DNA of 64,000 nt, from assembly GCF_029433095.1 (NCBI RefSeq), contig NZ_JARNTX010000002.1:372001-436000 (forward strand). Direction: 5' to 3'. Within the stretch, counting starts at the first letter, position 1; each line of letters starts with the position of its first letter. This stretch comes from Hymenobacter sp. YC55. GTDB lineage: Bacteria > Bacteroidota > Bacteroidia > Cytophagales > Hymenobacteraceae. The translations under genes were made by a program, and so were the position numbers. Shown one piece after another: positions 36,187-45,633 of this stretch. The notes under the pieces are model-generated. The model was not told the origin of the DNA and searched no databases. It saw nothing but the letters and a program-made list of their open reading frames with translations.

Positions 36187-37482
36187 GTGTACGAGCAACT
36201 TATTCAGAAACAAGCGAAACTGGCCGTTATTGGTCTTGGGTATGTGGGCTTACCCATTGCCCTCGAATTTGCCCGTAAAGTGCAGGTAATTGGTTTCGAT
36301 ATCAATGCCAAGCGCGTGGAAATGATGCGCAACCACATCGACCCAAGCGGTGAGCTAGAGTCTGAAGACTTCGAGGGATGCGACATCACCTTCACCGATT
36401 CGCTGGATGTACTGCGGGAAGCTACTTTCTACATTGTAGCCGTGCCTACTCCCATCGACGAGCACGCGCAGCCCGACCTCAAGCCTCTGCTTGGTGCTTC
36501 CACTTCTGTGGGCAAGGTGCTCAAGAAAGGCGACTATGTAGTGTTTGAAAGCACTGTGTACCCCGGCTGCACCGAGGATGACTGCATACCCGTGATGGAA
36601 AAGCTGTCGGGCCTGAAATTTCACGAGGACTTCAAAGTAGGCTACTCGCCCGAGCGCATTAACCCCGGCGACAAAGAGCACACGCTCTCCACCATTGTGA
36701 AAGTGGTAGCAGGCTGCGACGACGAGTCGTTAGACAACATTGCCAAAACCTACGAAATGGTGGTGAAAGCCGGTGTACACCGCGCCAGCAGCATCAAAGT
36801 GGCCGAGGCAGCCAAGATCATCGAAAACACCCAGCGCGACGTCAACATTGCGCTGATGAATGAGCTGTCGATGATTTTCGACCGGATGAGCATCAACACC
36901 TACGAGGTGCTGGAAGCCGCCGGCACCAAGTGGAATTTCCTGAAGTTTTCGCCTGGCTTGGTGGGCGGGCACTGCATCGGCGTCGACCCTTACTACCTCA
37001 CTTACAAGGCGAAAGAGCTAGGCTACGACGCCAAGGTAATACTGAGCGGCCGCACCACCAACGATAATATGGGCGCCTACATAGCCCGCAAAACGGTGCA
37101 GATGATGATCCGGCAGGGCAAAGACGTAGCCCGCAGCCGCGTGTTAGTGATGGGCGCGACCTTCAAGGAAAACGTGGAAGACATTCGGAACTCGAAAGTG
37201 GCCGACGTCATCCAGGAGCTTAGGAACTTCTCCGTGAATGTCGACATCGTAGACCCACATGCCAGCTCCGACGAGTTGCACCACGAGTACGGTTTCCGTC
37301 TCACGCCTGCTACTGAAGTTCGTGATGACTACGATGGGGTGATTGTGGCTGTTAGTCACCAGCCGTACACCACCAAGGACGAAGCGTACTTTAAATCCAT
37401 TACCTCGGACAACGCCGTTTTGGTGGATATCAAAGGTTTGTTCCGTGGTAAGATCAAGCAAATGCAGTACTGGAGTTTGTAG
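36187..37482 (+). CDS. UDP-sugar dehydrogenase (UDP-GlcNAc/GalNAc 6-dehydrogenase type)
   Basis: A 431-residue NAD-dependent enzyme that oxidises C6 of a UDP-sugar to the uronate in two steps. Motifs: VIGLGYVGLPIALEF at the N-terminus, VAVPTPID, ESTVYPGCTEDDC, SPERINPGDKEH, KVAEAAKIIENTQRDVNIAL, the catalytic Cys263 in GLVGGHCIGVDPYYL, and VLVMGATFKENVEDIRNSK in the UDP-binding domain. The sequence is nearer to the WbpO/TviB (N-acetylated sugar) branch than to UDP-glucose dehydrogenase. The start codon is GTG at 36187, 45 nt after the acetyltransferase. Confidence 0.92.
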   Translation: MYEQLIQKQAKLAVIGLGYVGLPIALEFARKVQVIGFDINAKRVEMMRNHIDPSGELESEDFEGCDITFTDSLDVLREATFYIVAVPTPIDEHAQPDLKPLLGASTSVGKVLKKGDYVVFESTVYPGCTEDDCIPVMEKLSGLKFHEDFKVGYSPERINPGDKEHTLSTIVKVVAGCDDESLDNIAKTYEMVVKAGVHRASSIKVAEAAKIIENTQRDVNIALMNELSMIFDRMSINTYEVLEAAGTKWNFLKFSPGLVGGHCIGVDPYYLTYKAKELGYDAKVILSGRTTNDNMGAYIARKTVQMMIRQGKDVARSRVLVMGATFKENVEDIRNSKVADVIQELRNFSVNVDIVDPHASSDELHHEYGFRLTPATEVRDDYDGVIVAVSHQPYTTKDEAYFKSITSDNAVLVDIKGLFRGKIKQMQYWSL

Positions 37483-37571
37483 GTGACTTAGTGAGCTGGT
37501 ATGCTTGATACTGTGTCAAGCCACTAGCGCATCAATTCACTGTTTTGACATTCACTATTTCACCTCAGAAA

Positions 37572-38600
37572 ATGGAGCGCACAAAGATACTTGTCACAGG
37601 GGGAGCGGGGTACATTGGCTCTCATGCTGTAGTAGAACTATATGAAGCTGGTTTTCAGCCCGTCATAGTCGATAACTTCAGCAATTCGCAGGAGTCAGTG
37701 CTGGCTGGTATCGAGTCTATTCTAGGCGTGCGGGTGCCAAGCCACAACATCGACTGCAACGATGAAGAAGCGCTACGAGCCGTGTTTGCCGAAGAAGGTA
37801 ACCTGCGTGGGGTGATTCACTTTGCCGCTTACAAAGCAGTAGGCGAGTCGGTGCAGAAGCCACTGGAATACTACCGCAACAACCTAGTTTCGTTGCTAAC
37901 GCTGGTGTCGGTGATGCGCGAGTTTGGGGTAGAAGCCTTGGTGTTTTCCTCGTCGTGCACCGTATATGGTGTACCAGATGCCTTGCCCGTTACCGAGCAG
38001 ACGCCTACCAAAAAGGCCAATTCGCCCTACGGCGCTACCAAGCAAATGTGCGAGGATATCCTTACCGATATTGCCGCTGCGCCTACCAACAAGCTCCGCA
38101 CCATCCTGCTGCGCTATTTCAACCCAATTGGGGCTCACGCATCTGCCAAGATTGGAGAGTTGCCACTTGGGGTTCCCCAAAACCTGGTGCCGTTCATCAC
38201 GCAAACCGCAGCTGGTATCCGCGAGAAGCTTACCATTTTCGGCGATACTTATGATACGCCCGACGGCACGAATATTCGAGACTATCTGCATGTGGTTGAC
38301 CTTGCCAAAGCGCACGTAGTAGCCGTTCAGCGCCTGATCGACCAAAAGGGCGACACGCTCGAAGTGTTCAACGTAGGTACCGGCCGCGGCAACAGCGTGC
38401 TGGAGGTGGTACACGCATTCGAGCGCGCTACGGGGGTTAAGCTGAATTACACTATTGGACCAGCCCGCTCTGGTGATGTACCAGCCATTTATGCTGACGT
38501 CACGAAGGCTACTGAGGTGCTAGGTTTCCAAACCACTTCTTCTCTGGAAGATGCATTAGCTAGCGCATGGAAGTGGCAGCAGTCGTTGAAAAATAGCTAA
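37572..38600 (+). CDS. galE: UDP-glucose 4-epimerase
   Basis: A 342-residue extended SDR enzyme that interconverts UDP-glucose and UDP-galactose. It has the N-terminal TGGAGYIGSH nucleotide motif, HFAAYKAVGESVQKP, the active-site Ser/Tyr/Lys triad (VFSSSCTVYG and SPYGATKQM), LRYFNPIGAHAS, and GTNIRDYLHVVDLAKAHV. It supplies galactose-type sugars to the polysaccharide cluster. The ATG at 37572 is preferred; the frame opens 9 codons earlier. Confidence 0.93.
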   Translation: MERTKILVTGGAGYIGSHAVVELYEAGFQPVIVDNFSNSQESVLAGIESILGVRVPSHNIDCNDEEALRAVFAEEGNLRGVIHFAAYKAVGESVQKPLEYYRNNLVSLLTLVSVMREFGVEALVFSSSCTVYGVPDALPVTEQTPTKKANSPYGATKQMCEDILTDIAAAPTNKLRTILLRYFNPIGAHASAKIGELPLGVPQNLVPFITQTAAGIREKLTIFGDTYDTPDGTNIRDYLHVVDLAKAHVVAVQRLIDQKGDTLEVFNVGTGRGNSVLEVVHAFERATGVKLNYTIGPARSGDVPAIYADVTKATEVLGFQTTSSLEDALASAWKWQQSLKNS

Positions 38601-38699
38601 GCCAAGAAGCAGTCAGGTAAAGGCGTACAGCACATGTTCGCTCAGCTACTTTGCTGCGCTCTACTCAGTTACTTAATTACTTTAGTTACTCCTGAAAGA

Positions 38700-39755
38700 A
38701 TGAAAATCATTATCACCGGCGGGGCCGGCTTCATTGGGTCGCACGTGGTGCGCTTGTTCGTAACCAAGTATCCAGAGTATCAAATTCTGAACTTGGACGC
38801 CCTCACGTATGCTGGCAACCTGGAAAACCTGCGTGATATTGAAGATGCTCCCAACTACCGGTTGGTGAAAGGCGACATCACCGACCAAGCCTTCGTGGAT
38901 CAGCTTTTTGCCAACGAAGAGCCGGATGCGGTTATTCATCTGGCTGCCGAAAGCCACGTCGACCGGAGCATCACCGACCCGCTGGCCTTCGTAAAAACCA
39001 ACGTTCTGGGCACTGTGAACCTATTGCAGGCCGCCAAGAACTTGTGGAAGCCGCTAGGTTATGAAGGCAAGACCTTCTATCACGTCAGCACCGATGAAGT
39101 ATACGGTTCTTTGGACTTCGGTCCCGAGATGTTCACCGAAGAAACCTCCTACGATCCACGCTCTCCGTACTCGGCTTCAAAGGCTGCTTCTGACCACTTC
39201 GTCCGGGCTTGGCATCATACCTATGGCTTGCCCATCAAACTAAGCAACTGCTCCAACAACTACGGCCCGAACCATTTCCCTGAAAAGCTAATTCCGCTGG
39301 CTATCCACCGCATACAGCACGGCCAGCCGGTACCAGTGTACGGTAAAGGCGAAAACGTCCGCGACTGGCTGTTTGTGAAAGACCACGCTACCGCCATCGA
39401 CGCCGTTTTCCATAAAGGCAAAGTGGGCGAGACCTACAACATTGGAGGAGTAAACGAATGGGCCAACATCGAACTCATTCACTTGCTCTGCGATACGCTC
39501 GACGAGAAAACCGGTAAAGAAAAAGGCACCTCACGCAAGCTCATTACCTTCGTAACCGACCGTGCCGGCCACGATTTGCGCTACGCAATTGACAGCAGCA
39601 AGATCATGAACGAGCTAGGCTGGAAGCCCTCGGTGACGTTCGAAGAAGGCTTATCTCAAACGGTTGATTGGTACTTGGAAAACGAAGCTTGGCTACAAAA
39701 CGTGACCAGCGGTGCCTACCAAGACTATTACCGCACACAATACGCCAGCCGTTAA
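38700..39755 (+). CDS. rfbB: dTDP-glucose 4,6-dehydratase
   Basis: A 351-residue SDR enzyme that turns dTDP-glucose into dTDP-4-keto-6-deoxyglucose. Features: TGGAGFIGSHVVRLF, VIHLAAESHVDRSITDP, TDEVYGSL (catalytic Asp/Glu following Thr), SPYSASKAASDHFVRAW, NCSNNYGPNHFPEKLIPL and VRDWLFVKDHATAID. With RfbA (40881) it makes the precursor of deoxysugars such as rhamnose or fucosamine, but RfbC and RfbD are not in the window. The ATG at 38700 is the true N-terminus; the frame opens with TTG 22 codons earlier. Confidence 0.95.
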   Translation: MKIIITGGAGFIGSHVVRLFVTKYPEYQILNLDALTYAGNLENLRDIEDAPNYRLVKGDITDQAFVDQLFANEEPDAVIHLAAESHVDRSITDPLAFVKTNVLGTVNLLQAAKNLWKPLGYEGKTFYHVSTDEVYGSLDFGPEMFTEETSYDPRSPYSASKAASDHFVRAWHHTYGLPIKLSNCSNNYGPNHFPEKLIPLAIHRIQHGQPVPVYGKGENVRDWLFVKDHATAIDAVFHKGKVGETYNIGGVNEWANIELIHLLCDTLDEKTGKEKGTSRKLITFVTDRAGHDLRYAIDSSKIMNELGWKPSVTFEEGLSQTVDWYLENEAWLQNVTSGAYQDYYRTQYASR

Positions 39756-39851
39756 TGTGCTGATTGATGGTAAGTTGATGTGATGCCTTCCAAGTATATG
39801 TCAAACTTCTCATCAGCACATCTACTCATCATTAACTAGCCTGTTACCCTA

Positions 39852-40859
39852 GTGTACGACATTCCTTTTCACGACCAGCCGCTCGACAACCTAGCTTTTC
39901 TTGTGACGGGCGGAGCCGGGTTTATCGGTTCTAATCTGGTTGAGTATCTGTTGAAGTACGGTGCCAAAGAGGTACGCGTGCTCGACAACTATTCCAACGG
40001 CTTCCGCAAGAACGTGGCGCTGTTTGAAGGTAACCCGGCGCTACGGGTTATTGAAGGCGACATTCGGGACCGGCAGACCTGCGTGGATGCATGCCAAGGC
40101 ATTGACATCGTCTTGCACCAGGCCGCCTTAGGCTCGGTCCCGCGCTCCATCAACGACCCCATCACTACCAACGACGTGAACGTGGGTGGTTTTGTAAATA
40201 TGCTGGTCGGAGCTAAAGAAGCGGGAATTAAGCGGTTTGTATACGCGGCTTCTTCCTCTACTTACGGCGACCATAAAGCGCTGCCCAAAGTAGAAGACCG
40301 GATTGGCAAGCCCTTGTCGCCCTACGCCGTGACCAAGTATGCCAACGAATTATACGCTGACGTATTTGGCAAAACGTATGGTATGGAGATTATTGGGCTG
40401 CGCTACTTCAATATCTTCGGCCCCCGCCAAGACCCTAATGGGGCCTACGCGGCAGTTATTCCGCTTTTCATTGATGCGGTACTAGAAGGCAAGCCCCCAC
40501 GCATGAACGGTGACGGCGGCCAAACCCGCGACTTCACATTCGTTGAAAACTGTGTGCAAGCCAACATCAAGGCCGCATTAGTACAGAATCCGGAAGCAGT
40601 AAACCAGGTCTACAACATTGCGGTAGCCGACCGTACTTCCCTCAACGACCTGTTTAACATCCTGAAAGAAGAAGCTGGTTCTACTATCAACCCCGAGTAC
40701 GGTCCCGACCGGCCTGGCGACATTCGGGATTCATTGGCTGACATTAGCAAAGCCCAAACGCTGCTTGGCTACGATCCGCAAATCCGCATCCGGGAAGGGC
40801 TGCAGCAAACGCTGGCGTGGTTCAAGGCCAATGAGGAGTTTATTGCAGTTAGAAACTAG
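39852..40859 (+). CDS. UDP-N-acetylglucosamine 4-epimerase (WbpP/TviC-like)
   Basis: A 335-residue extended SDR protein. Signatures: FLVTGGAGFIGSNLVEYLL, VLHQAALGSVPRSINDP, YAASSSTYGDHKALPK, SPYAVTKYANELYADVFG, GLRYFNIFGPRQDPNGAYAA and TRDFTFVENCVQANI. The GSVPRSINDP and ARQDP-type segments are characteristic of the WbpP/WbgU/TviC group, which epimerises UDP-GlcNAc to UDP-GalNAc or the corresponding uronic acids. It is therefore a natural partner of the UDP-sugar dehydrogenase at 36187. The start is GTG at 39852, after about 95 nt of non-coding DNA rich in CATCA/TGATG elements. Confidence 0.87.
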   Translation: MYDIPFHDQPLDNLAFLVTGGAGFIGSNLVEYLLKYGAKEVRVLDNYSNGFRKNVALFEGNPALRVIEGDIRDRQTCVDACQGIDIVLHQAALGSVPRSINDPITTNDVNVGGFVNMLVGAKEAGIKRFVYAASSSTYGDHKALPKVEDRIGKPLSPYAVTKYANELYADVFGKTYGMEIIGLRYFNIFGPRQDPNGAYAAVIPLFIDAVLEGKPPRMNGDGGQTRDFTFVENCVQANIKAALVQNPEAVNQVYNIAVADRTSLNDLFNILKEEAGSTINPEYGPDRPGDIRDSLADISKAQTLLGYDPQIRIREGLQQTLAWFKANEEFIAVRN

Positions 40860-40880
40860 TTGGTAATTCAACCATTCCAC

Positions 40881-41759
40881 ATGAAAGGTATCATCCTCGC
40901 CGGCGGTTCCGGCACTCGTTTGCACCCGCTTACCCTTGCTGTCAGCAAGCAACTTATGCCCGTGTACGATAAGCCGATGATTTATTATCCGCTTTCGATT
41001 CTGATGATGGCTGGCATCAAAGACATTCTTATTATCACCACGCCCCACGATCAGGCGCAGTTCCAAAAGCTGCTTGGCGATGGTAAGAATCTAGGGTGCA
41101 ATTTCCAATACACCATTCAAGAAGTACCTAATGGGTTAGCGCAAGCCTTTGTGTTGGGTGCTGATTTTATCGGTGACGACAAGGTAGCATTGGTGCTTGG
41201 CGACAACATCTTTCACGGCGAAGGCATGGAAGAACTGTTGAAAGCCAATAACGACCCAGAAGGAGGTGTTGTGTACGCTTACCACGTGCACGACCCTGAG
41301 CGGTATGGCGTAGTAGAATTCGACGCCGACAGAAAAGCGCTTAGCATCGAAGAAAAGCCTAAGGAGCCCAAAAGCAACTATGCGGTTCCGGGCCTTTATT
41401 TCTACGACAACGACGTTATTCAGATAGCCCGCGACTTGAAGCCAAGCCCACGCGGTGAATACGAAATCACGGACGTGAACCAAGAGTATCTGCGCCGTGG
41501 CAAACTGAAAGTAGGTATTCTCGGCCGGGGCACTGCTTGGCTCGACACGGGCACGTTTGAAAGCCTTATGCAAGCCGGTGAATTTGTGCGGGTACTAGAG
41601 CAGCGCCAAGGACTAAAAGTGGGCTCCATAGAGGAAGCTGCTTACCGTCAAGGGTTTATTGATGCCGCGCAACTTCGCAAGATAGCAGAGCCGCTACGTA
41701 AGAGCGGCTATGGCGACTACCTGATGCAGCTGCCAGAACATCTGGTGGTGCAAGAGTAG
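40881..41759 (+). CDS. rfbA: Glucose-1-phosphate thymidylyltransferase
   Basis: A 292-residue nucleotidyltransferase that joins glucose-1-phosphate and dTTP into dTDP-glucose. It begins [18 protein letters not shown] (G-x-G-T-R pyrophosphorylase loop), then [74 protein letters not shown]. The length and motifs are those of RmlA. It ends the six-gene cluster and is followed by a very strong terminator. The ATG at 40881 is 21 nt after the previous stop. Confidence 0.95.
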   Translation: MKGIILAGGSGTRLHPLTLAVSKQLMPVYDKPMIYYPLSILMMAGIKDILIITTPHDQAQFQKLLGDGKNLGCNFQYTIQEVPNGLAQAFVLGADFIGDDKVALVLGDNIFHGEGMEELLKANNDPEGGVVYAYHVHDPERYGVVEFDADRKALSIEEKPKEPKSNYAVPGLYFYDNDVIQIARDLKPSPRGEYEITDVNQEYLRRGKLKVGILGRGTAWLDTGTFESLMQAGEFVRVLEQRQGLKVGSIEEAAYRQGFIDAAQLRKIAEPLRKSGYGDYLMQLPEHLVVQE

Positions 41760-41766
41760 GTTTCTA

Positions 41767-41828
41767 AACCACGTAAAGCAAAGGCCCTCGCTACAAAATT
41801 GCAGCGAGGGCCTTTGCTTTACGTGGTT
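41767..41828. terminator. Bidirectional terminator with perfect 26-bp arms
   Basis: Arms AACCACGTAAAGCAAAGG... and their exact complement pair over 26 bp around a 10-nt ACAAAATTGC loop. It ends both the nucleotide-sugar cluster and the convergent chromate transporter gene. Confidence 0.85.
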
Positions 41829-41832
41829 CTTG

Positions 41833-43080
41833 CTAATTGAATACCGCGCCCGCCAGCAAACCTGCTACTACTATCAAATAGGAAGGTACTTTTTCCCAAA
41901 GCAGTACCATAAACGTAGCACCAATCAGCCCTAAATTGATAGGGGTATCGGGAAGGGGATGGTAGAGAAGAAATACAGCTGCGCATACCAAACCAGCTGA
42001 TACGGCATTCACGCCTTCCAAAGACGCCTTCACGACGCGGTACTGCTTGAGCTGGTCCCAGAAACGAATCAGGAAGAAGATAAGAAGAGTGCCCGGCATA
42101 AAGATGCCAGCCGCCGCTACCAGCCCCCCGAGTATTTGGCCGCCGAGCCCATATTCACGCATGGACAGCGCCCCGATATAGGAAGCAAAAGCAAAATTAG
42201 GCCCAGGCAATGCTTGGGTTAAACCGTATCCAGAAAGAAACTCGGGTGGCGTGAGGTAATGCTTGAACTCCACAAATTCGGCAAACAGCAAGGGCGCTAG
42301 TACTTGTCCGCCTCCAAACACCAAGGAGCCGTTGCGGTAGAAGTTTTCGAAGAGCAATACTGGCAACTCTCGTGTGTAGTGACCCAGTACGGCTGCGCCG
42401 ATCAAAACGCCTATCCACAAGATAAAATTGGCCCATTCAATACGCAGTGGCTGTTTATCAACCACTGGCGTGAGCTTGCGGTAGCGGAAGGTAGTAACTA
42501 ACCCACCACCTAACAGCAGCAGGGGAAGCACCGTTGGGAGTTGAAAACGGTAGGCCAGCAAGGCCGCAGCTACCATCAAGGCCACGGAGGTCTTCGTATG
42601 AATAACCTTCTCGGCAATCTTATAAGCCGAGTAAGCGACAAACCCCACCGCAATAGGCTGAATGTACTGCACTAGCCCGGCCACCTGCTCTTTGTCGAGG
42701 TAGCTCATGGCCATGCCTGCCGCCGTCATAATGGTGACGGCGGGCAGCATCCAGACGAATAGCGTGAGGTACGCCAGGTTGGGGCCACCCAAGCGGAAGC
42801 CAATGGCCGTAATGGTCTGGGTGGAAGTAGGGCCAGGTAGAAGTTGGCAAAGCGCCATAATTTCTAGTAGCTCGGCCGAAGTCAGGTACCGGCGCTTGTC
42901 TACGAGCAGGCGGAGCATCATGGCGGTGTGAGCCTGTGGCCCACCGAAAGCAGTACAGGCCAAGGCAGCGACGTCCTTCAGGAAAATAATGCCGCGTACC
43001 CGACGAGTGCGTAGCTTACGTCCTGGTGGCGGACTAAGCTTTACTTCGGCAGGTGGCGGCGCGGGCGGCGTGGAAAGCAC
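41833..43080 (-). CDS. chrA: Chromate transporter, two-domain ChrA type
   Basis: A polytopic membrane protein of about 415 residues with two homologous CHR domains. The first domain has ACTAFGGPQAHTAMM and LLPGPTSTQTITAIG; the second has GSLVFGGGQVLAPLLF and QALPGPNFAFASYIG. These are the FGG and GP motifs of the CHR family, which exports chromate driven by the membrane potential. In Bacteroidota the true anion is often untested. The start is uncertain: the frame opens with a TTG at 43170, and I prefer the GTG at 43080 (LSTPPAPPPAEV), which gives a short Pro-rich tail before the first span. Confidence 0.88.
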   Translation of the reverse strand: MLSTPPAPPPAEVKLSPPPGRKLRTRRVRGIIFLKDVAALACTAFGGPQAHTAMMLRLLVDKRRYLTSAELLEIMALCQLLPGPTSTQTITAIGFRLGGPNLAYLTLFVWMLPAVTIMTAAGMAMSYLDKEQVAGLVQYIQPIAVGFVAYSAYKIAEKVIHTKTSVALMVAAALLAYRFQLPTVLPLLLLGGGLVTTFRYRKLTPVVDKQPLRIEWANFILWIGVLIGAAVLGHYTRELPVLLFENFYRNGSLVFGGGQVLAPLLFAEFVEFKHYLTPPEFLSGYGLTQALPGPNFAFASYIGALSMREYGLGGQILGGLVAAAGIFMPGTLLIFFLIRFWDQLKQYRVVKASLEGVNAVSAGLVCAAVFLLYHPLPDTPINLGLIGATFMVLLWEKVPSYLIVVAGLLAGAVFN

Positions 43081-43170
43081 TAGTGGAATGGCGGTTTCGG
43101 GTGGTCGTTTCGAGTTGCTTAGCCGGGTTAGTATTGGTAAGTACGCGAAAAAAGTGCTGTCTATTTCCAA

Positions 43171-43370
43171 GATCTACTTGTTTTCTAGCAACAGTAGATC
43201 CACTTATTTATCTAACCTCAAGGGTAGAACAAGGTCTAAAAAGACATAGCCAATGCGCTTAGTTAGCCTATGTGGGAGCAAGGGTTAGCTATGCATACTC
43301 CCAGGTTATAAAGCTGAATAGCACCTAGGCTATTCCTCCCAAACAGTAGCCGCTGAAGCCATATTTGCTC
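43171..43370. other. Short non-coding stretch upstream of chrA
   Basis: About 200 bp with no gene-like frame. It holds the upstream region of chrA on the reverse strand. I see no recognisable element apart from the terminator hairpin to its right. Confidence 0.4.
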
Positions 43371-43375
43371 TTGAA

Positions 43376-43415
43376 AAGAAATACCCGCCGGCATAACGTC
43401 AGCGGGTACTCTTTT
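43376..43415 (-). terminator. Terminator of the 2OG-Fe(II) oxygenase gene
   Basis: Read on the reverse strand: a short stem (TACCCGC / GCGGGTA, with a GC-rich loop) followed by TTTCTTTTC, about 55 nt beyond the stop codon. Confidence 0.5.
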
Positions 43416-43462
43416 CAGTACGAGTCTGCTTTAAAAGCAAACAAGTGATTTAATGCTGAAGA

Positions 43463-44440
43463 TTACTTTTTCTTCAGGCCTAGTTCAATCAAACGCTCAT
43501 TCAGGAATTCGCCAGCTGTAATGTCGGCTTCCTTTTTCGGGTTATCGGGAGTAACGCAGCTTTCGAGAGCGGCAAGGCTCATCTCCGAGCGAGGGTGCAT
43601 GAAGAACGGCACCGAGAAGCGCGAAGAATTCATCTTCTCGCGAGGTGGGTTCACTACGCGGTGAATGGTGCTTTTCAACACGCCATTGGTGAGGCGCTGC
43701 AACATGTCGCCCACGTTCACCACAATCTGGTCGGGGAGAGCAGTAATAGGAATCCACTTGTCGTCGCGGCGCTTCACTTGGAGGCCGTCGGCGCTGGCAC
43801 CCATCAGCAGCGTAATCAGGTTGATGTCGCCGTGCTCGGCGGCCCGAACGGCATCGGCCGGTACCGCATCCGGGTTTTCGATGGGGAAGTAGTGAATCGG
43901 ACGCAGAATGCTGTTGCCGTTGCGCACCTTGTCGTCGAAGTAATTTTCGGGCAGGTTCAGGTACAGGGCAATGGCACGAAGCACATCTTTACCGGCTGCT
44001 TCCAGCGTGCGGTAAGTGGTAAAAGTGCTTTTTTGGAAAGTTGGCACTTCCTCGGGCCAAATATTGGCCGGGTACTCTTTCCCGATGGGGTCGTCGGTGT
44101 CTTCCACTTCCTGGCCGACGTGATAAAACTCCTTCAGGTCGCCGGTATTGCGACCTTTGGCGTGCTCTTTGCCTTTGCTGATGTAGCCACGCTGGCCCGC
44201 CAGTTCTGGGTACTCGTAGCGCTGCTTACGCTCGTCAGGTAGTGAGAAAAAGGCTTTTACGTCAGCATAAAGCGCTTGGGTCTGCTCTTCGGATAGGCCG
44301 TGGTTCTTGAGCGCCACAAAGCCGATGTTTTGGTAGGCTTCGCCGAGTTGCTGTACAAAGCGAGCTTTACGCTCCGGGTCACCGGAGCGAAAGTCCGCGA
44401 GGTCGAGGGAGGGAATTTCTTCCAGCAATTTGTCTGCCAT
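43463..44440 (-). CDS. Isopenicillin N synthase-like 2OG-Fe(II) oxygenase
   Basis: A 325-residue non-haem iron dioxygenase. The N-terminal DIOX_N region (GEAYQNIGFVALKNHGLSEE, FFSLPDERKQRYE) is followed by the iron triad in AEHGDINLITLL (His203, Asp205) and STIHRVVNP (His260) and by the 2-oxoglutarate residues of SRFSVPFF (Arg274, Ser276). Bacterial members of this family act on diverse small molecules. No beta-lactam or ethylene genes are near, so the substrate is unknown. The neighbouring lipoprotein is divergent. Confidence 0.9.
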   Translation of the reverse strand: MADKLLEEIPSLDLADFRSGDPERKARFVQQLGEAYQNIGFVALKNHGLSEEQTQALYADVKAFFSLPDERKQRYEYPELAGQRGYISKGKEHAKGRNTGDLKEFYHVGQEVEDTDDPIGKEYPANIWPEEVPTFQKSTFTTYRTLEAAGKDVLRAIALYLNLPENYFDDKVRNGNSILRPIHYFPIENPDAVPADAVRAAEHGDINLITLLMGASADGLQVKRRDDKWIPITALPDQIVVNVGDMLQRLTNGVLKSTIHRVVNPPREKMNSSRFSVPFFMHPRSEMSLAALESCVTPDNPKKEADITAGEFLNERLIELGLKKK

Positions 44441-44580
44441 CTTGGAAAATCACTATACTTTTGAACAATGAATGCGTGTTGCGCAAGGTACTCAAAAAAC
44501 GAACGTCGTTTGGATGCCGTCAGTTCTTCAAGCTTTACCCTAACAAGCCAATTCTTGATTCTTCTCTTAAATTCTTTTCT

Positions 44581-45408
44581 ATGCAAATTTCTACTCGACT
44601 TGTAAGTTCTCTTCTTTTATTGGGACTAGCTGCTTGCGACGCGGCCAAGCAAGTAACCGAAGCGACTTCGGTTACTACCACCAATTCGGTGCCTTCTAGT
44701 GCTACCGGGAGCATCGAGAAAAACGGGCTGCGCCTAACGCCTTTCTTCGACTCACCTAAATTTCCAACGGCGCAACTGCGCCTGAGCACACCAGCTGCCG
44801 GCTCTACAGTACCAAGCGGGGCAGTACCTTTCAAATACGAGATAACCAACTTCCTCCTAACCAAAATGAGTGGCGGGATGCACTCCGAGGAAATGGCTAA
44901 CTCCATGAAGGGACAGCACATCCACAACATCGTTGACAACGAGCCTTATACAGCCCACTACGAAACGGGCTTCACCAAAAACATAGTGGATGGGCAGCAT
45001 GTGGTACTGTCCTTCCTCTCGCGCTCGTACCACGAGAGCCTCAAGCACCGCGGCGCGTACGACTTGCGCCTCGTTACGGTCGGCAATGTTGCTCCTGGCA
45101 CCCCGGCCTTCGACCTGAAAGCGCCGCACCTTTTCTATAGCCGTCCTAAAGACGTGTACACCGGCAAAGACACCCAAAAGGTGATGCTGGATTTCTACCT
45201 CGTTAATACTACCATAGAGCCAGGCGGCACTCAAGTGCGCGCTACTATCAATGGCAACGAGTTTATGCTCGATCAATGGGCACCTTACATGATGGAAGGT
45301 TTGCCCATGGGTGAAAACACGGTGAAGCTCGAGCTAGTAGATAGCAGCGGCAAACTGATTCCTGGTCCTTACAACTCGGTTACGCGTAGTTTTTCACTTC
45401 AGCCTTAA
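44581..45408 (+). CDS. Conserved lipoprotein with GQHIHNIVDNEPY motif
   Basis: A 275-residue lipoprotein with signal MQISTRLVSSLLLLGLAACD (lipobox LAAC). After a Thr/Ser-rich spacer it has SPKFPTAQLRLSTPAAGS, a flexible stretch, GQHIHNIVDNEPYTAHY with two histidines spaced HxH near residue 116, then HVVLSFLSRSYHESLKH. The conserved His/Asp/Tyr cluster suggests a metal- or ligand-binding beta-sandwich, but I do not recognise an established function. The ATG at 44581 starts the signal peptide; the frame opens with TTG 40 codons earlier. It is divergent from the 2OG oxygenase. Confidence 0.75.
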   Translation: MQISTRLVSSLLLLGLAACDAAKQVTEATSVTTTNSVPSSATGSIEKNGLRLTPFFDSPKFPTAQLRLSTPAAGSTVPSGAVPFKYEITNFLLTKMSGGMHSEEMANSMKGQHIHNIVDNEPYTAHYETGFTKNIVDGQHVVLSFLSRSYHESLKHRGAYDLRLVTVGNVAPGTPAFDLKAPHLFYSRPKDVYTGKDTQKVMLDFYLVNTTIEPGGTQVRATINGNEFMLDQWAPYMMEGLPMGENTVKLELVDSSGKLIPGPYNSVTRSFSLQP

Positions 45409-45633
45409 TACCAGTTCTTTATCTGTAGGTGGCTCCGAGGGCCAGATGCTAGTTCTTATTTTGTCTTAGCCTGATAGGCATGGGCTGGGGACAGGTACGC
45501 AACAAGGTTGTACCTTCGCGTACCAGACGAGCGGTATAATGCTAATGGGAGTTGAACAACTTGTCTGAACCCCGCCAACTTACGTACTACCGTTACTCAC
45601 AGCGCTTGTTGTGGGCCGCTATATTTTCTCTTT

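Noticed and set aside
39756..39851. TGATG / CATCA inverted elements between rfbB and the next epimerase as a riboswitch or attenuator
   Set aside because: The pairing is short and interrupted, with no T-run or conserved aptamer core.
45620..45627. TATATTTT before kaiC as a promoter
   Set aside because: It is only 6 nt from the ATG and has no -33 partner at the right spacing.
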